Of a stretch of DNA of 15,259 nt, positions 14,502 through 15,259 are shown one piece after another. The stretch covers positions 1 through 15,259 of the forward strand of contig JAAZLV010000043.1 of assembly GCA_012799155.1 (NCBI GenBank), written 5' to 3'. Made by a program: the position numbers and the translations under genes. Origin of the DNA: Bacteroidales bacterium. GTDB taxonomy: Bacteria; Bacteroidota; Bacteroidia; Bacteroidales; Dysgonomonadaceae. A model generated the notes under the pieces. The model ran no database searches. It was given only the letters and a program-made list of their open reading frames with translations, and was not told the DNA's origin. The first letter of the stretch is position 1. The number at the start of each line of letters is the position of its first letter.

Positions 14502-15259
14502 TCATAATTCAACCGTTAACGCGAGTTTATAATTACGCCCGGGCATCGGGTAGTTCAACACCACTTCATAGTCCTGGCCAAAGATATTATTGATTTCGGC
14601 GCTCAGGCGAAAATCCATCGATCTGTACCTTAGTTTCTTCACGATGGTCATGTCATTGGTGTACCAGGGTTGTTCATACTCCATAGGGGTATTGGCGGAG
14701 GAGTGGTAGCGTTCTCCCACGTAGATAAAACTGTAATTGAGTTGCCAGCTCTTGTAGTCGACGCTCGCGATGACCGAACCGCTGTGCCAGGGGATATAGG
14801 CTATTTGTCCGCCCCAGGTGGTTTTCTGGAGTATTTCGCTGGGGCGCGGTGTGAAATCCTGCGCCTTCTGGTAGGTATAGCTCATCCTGATATTGAGCAG
14901 GAGGTCTTTCACCGGTTCCGAAAGCATCGATGCCGCCATATCGATTCCCCTGATCTCCACGTAACCAAGGTTCATCATCATCCAGCGGTATTGCCCGCTA
15001 CCTTTGGGGACGGCCACTATCTTGTCGGTCACTTCGTTGTAGTAGGCATCGGCCTGCAAATGCCATTGCCTTATAAGCCCGCTTGAATAGTCCTTGTCGT
15101 ATTGGATTCCCAGGTTGTACTGATGGGTGAATTCGGGTTTCAGGTGGATATTGCCGATATCGGTATAATAGAGGTCATTGAACGTCGGCATCCTGAAAAT
15201 ATGTTTATAGAAAGCACGGAGATTGAAATTATGGTTTCTGAACGGTTTGTACGACAGGA
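14502..15259 (-). CDS. btuB: BtuB-like TonB-dependent receptor, C-terminal part (start outside window)
   Basis: The reading frame is open to the right edge of the window, so the 15191 Met in MPTFNDLYY is internal. About 251 residues of the outer-membrane beta-barrel are present. Typical TonB-dependent receptor features are FYKHIFRMPTFNDLYYTDIG, HLKPEFTHQYNLGIQYD, alternating aromatic barrel strands, and the closing YKLALTVEL. The C-terminal PMPGRNY motif is common in BtuB-type receptors of Bacteroidetes. The immediate BtuG-like neighbour supports vitamin B12 as the substrate. The plug domain and TonB box are not in the window. The TGA stop at 14504-14502 overlaps an ATG in the ATGA style. The promoter, and probably another cobalamin riboswitch, should lie to the right. 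Confidence 0.9.
   Translation of the reverse strand, partial: LSYKPFRNHNFNLRAFYKHIFRMPTFNDLYYTDIGNIHLKPEFTHQYNLGIQYDKDYSSGLIRQWHLQADAYYNEVTDKIVAVPKGSGQYRWMMMNLGYVEIRGIDMAASMLSEPVKDLLLNIRMSYTYQKAQDFTPRPSEILQKTTWGGQIAYIPWHSGSVIASVDYKSWQLNYSFIYVGERYHSSANTPMEYEQPWYTNDMTIVKKLRYRSMDFRLSAEINNIFGQDYEVVLNYPMPGRNYKLALTVEL

Noticed and set aside
1..15259. CRISPR arrays, tRNA or rRNA genes, transposases and integrases
   Set aside because: I looked for regularly spaced repeats, tRNA-like folds and transposase or integrase motifs and saw none. The tandem repeats near 13080 have no unique spacers.

Overview
This window comes from a member of the Bacteroidota, most likely order Bacteroidales. The evidence is the run of short signal peptides ending in a lipobox Cys, the PKD, BACON and YncE-like propeller modules, the TonB-dependent receptor, the TAnnTTTG-type -7 boxes and the lack of clear Shine-Dalgarno sites. 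The family cannot be fixed from sequence alone; Dysgonomonadaceae is a guess. Every gene I accept is on the minus strand, so transcription runs from high to low coordinates.

Positions 15259 to 3469 look like one long cobamide (vitamin B12) uptake operon. It begins with the C-terminal part of a BtuB-like TonB-dependent receptor that is cut by the window edge. Then come a BtuG-like propeller lipoprotein, a PKD surface lipoprotein, a DUF4465 lipoprotein, a second PKD surface lipoprotein, a MACPF (perforin-like) lipoprotein, a PKD plus propeller lipoprotein, a DUF6580 membrane protein and a BACON plus propeller lipoprotein. Seven of these nine proteins should be lipid-anchored and probably face the cell surface, where BtuG-type proteins pass B12 to BtuB. 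The assignment to B12 rests on the BtuB/BtuG pair, the DUF4465 and PKD neighbours, and the nearby cobalamin riboswitches.

Positions 3164 to 210 hold a cobalamin riboswitch followed by nrdD and nrdG, the anaerobic class III ribonucleotide reductase and its radical-SAM activase. This enzyme needs no B12, so it would be made when B12 is scarce. A second cobalamin riboswitch (1-125) starts just after nrdG and reads off the left edge; its 3' end and its target gene are outside the window.

The most unusual part is 6928-9770. A very AT-rich MACPF gene, of the family that includes the Bacteroidales antimicrobial toxins BSAP-1 and BSAP-2, sits inside the B12 operon. On its far side is a fossil copy of the C-terminal tail of the preceding PKD gene, so the toxin-like gene is flanked by direct copies of the same coding end. 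This looks like the scar of an acquisition or allele replacement. Two further oddities are the purine-rich low-complexity repeats on both sides of btuG, and a 12-bp inverted repeat on either side of the DUF4465 gene.
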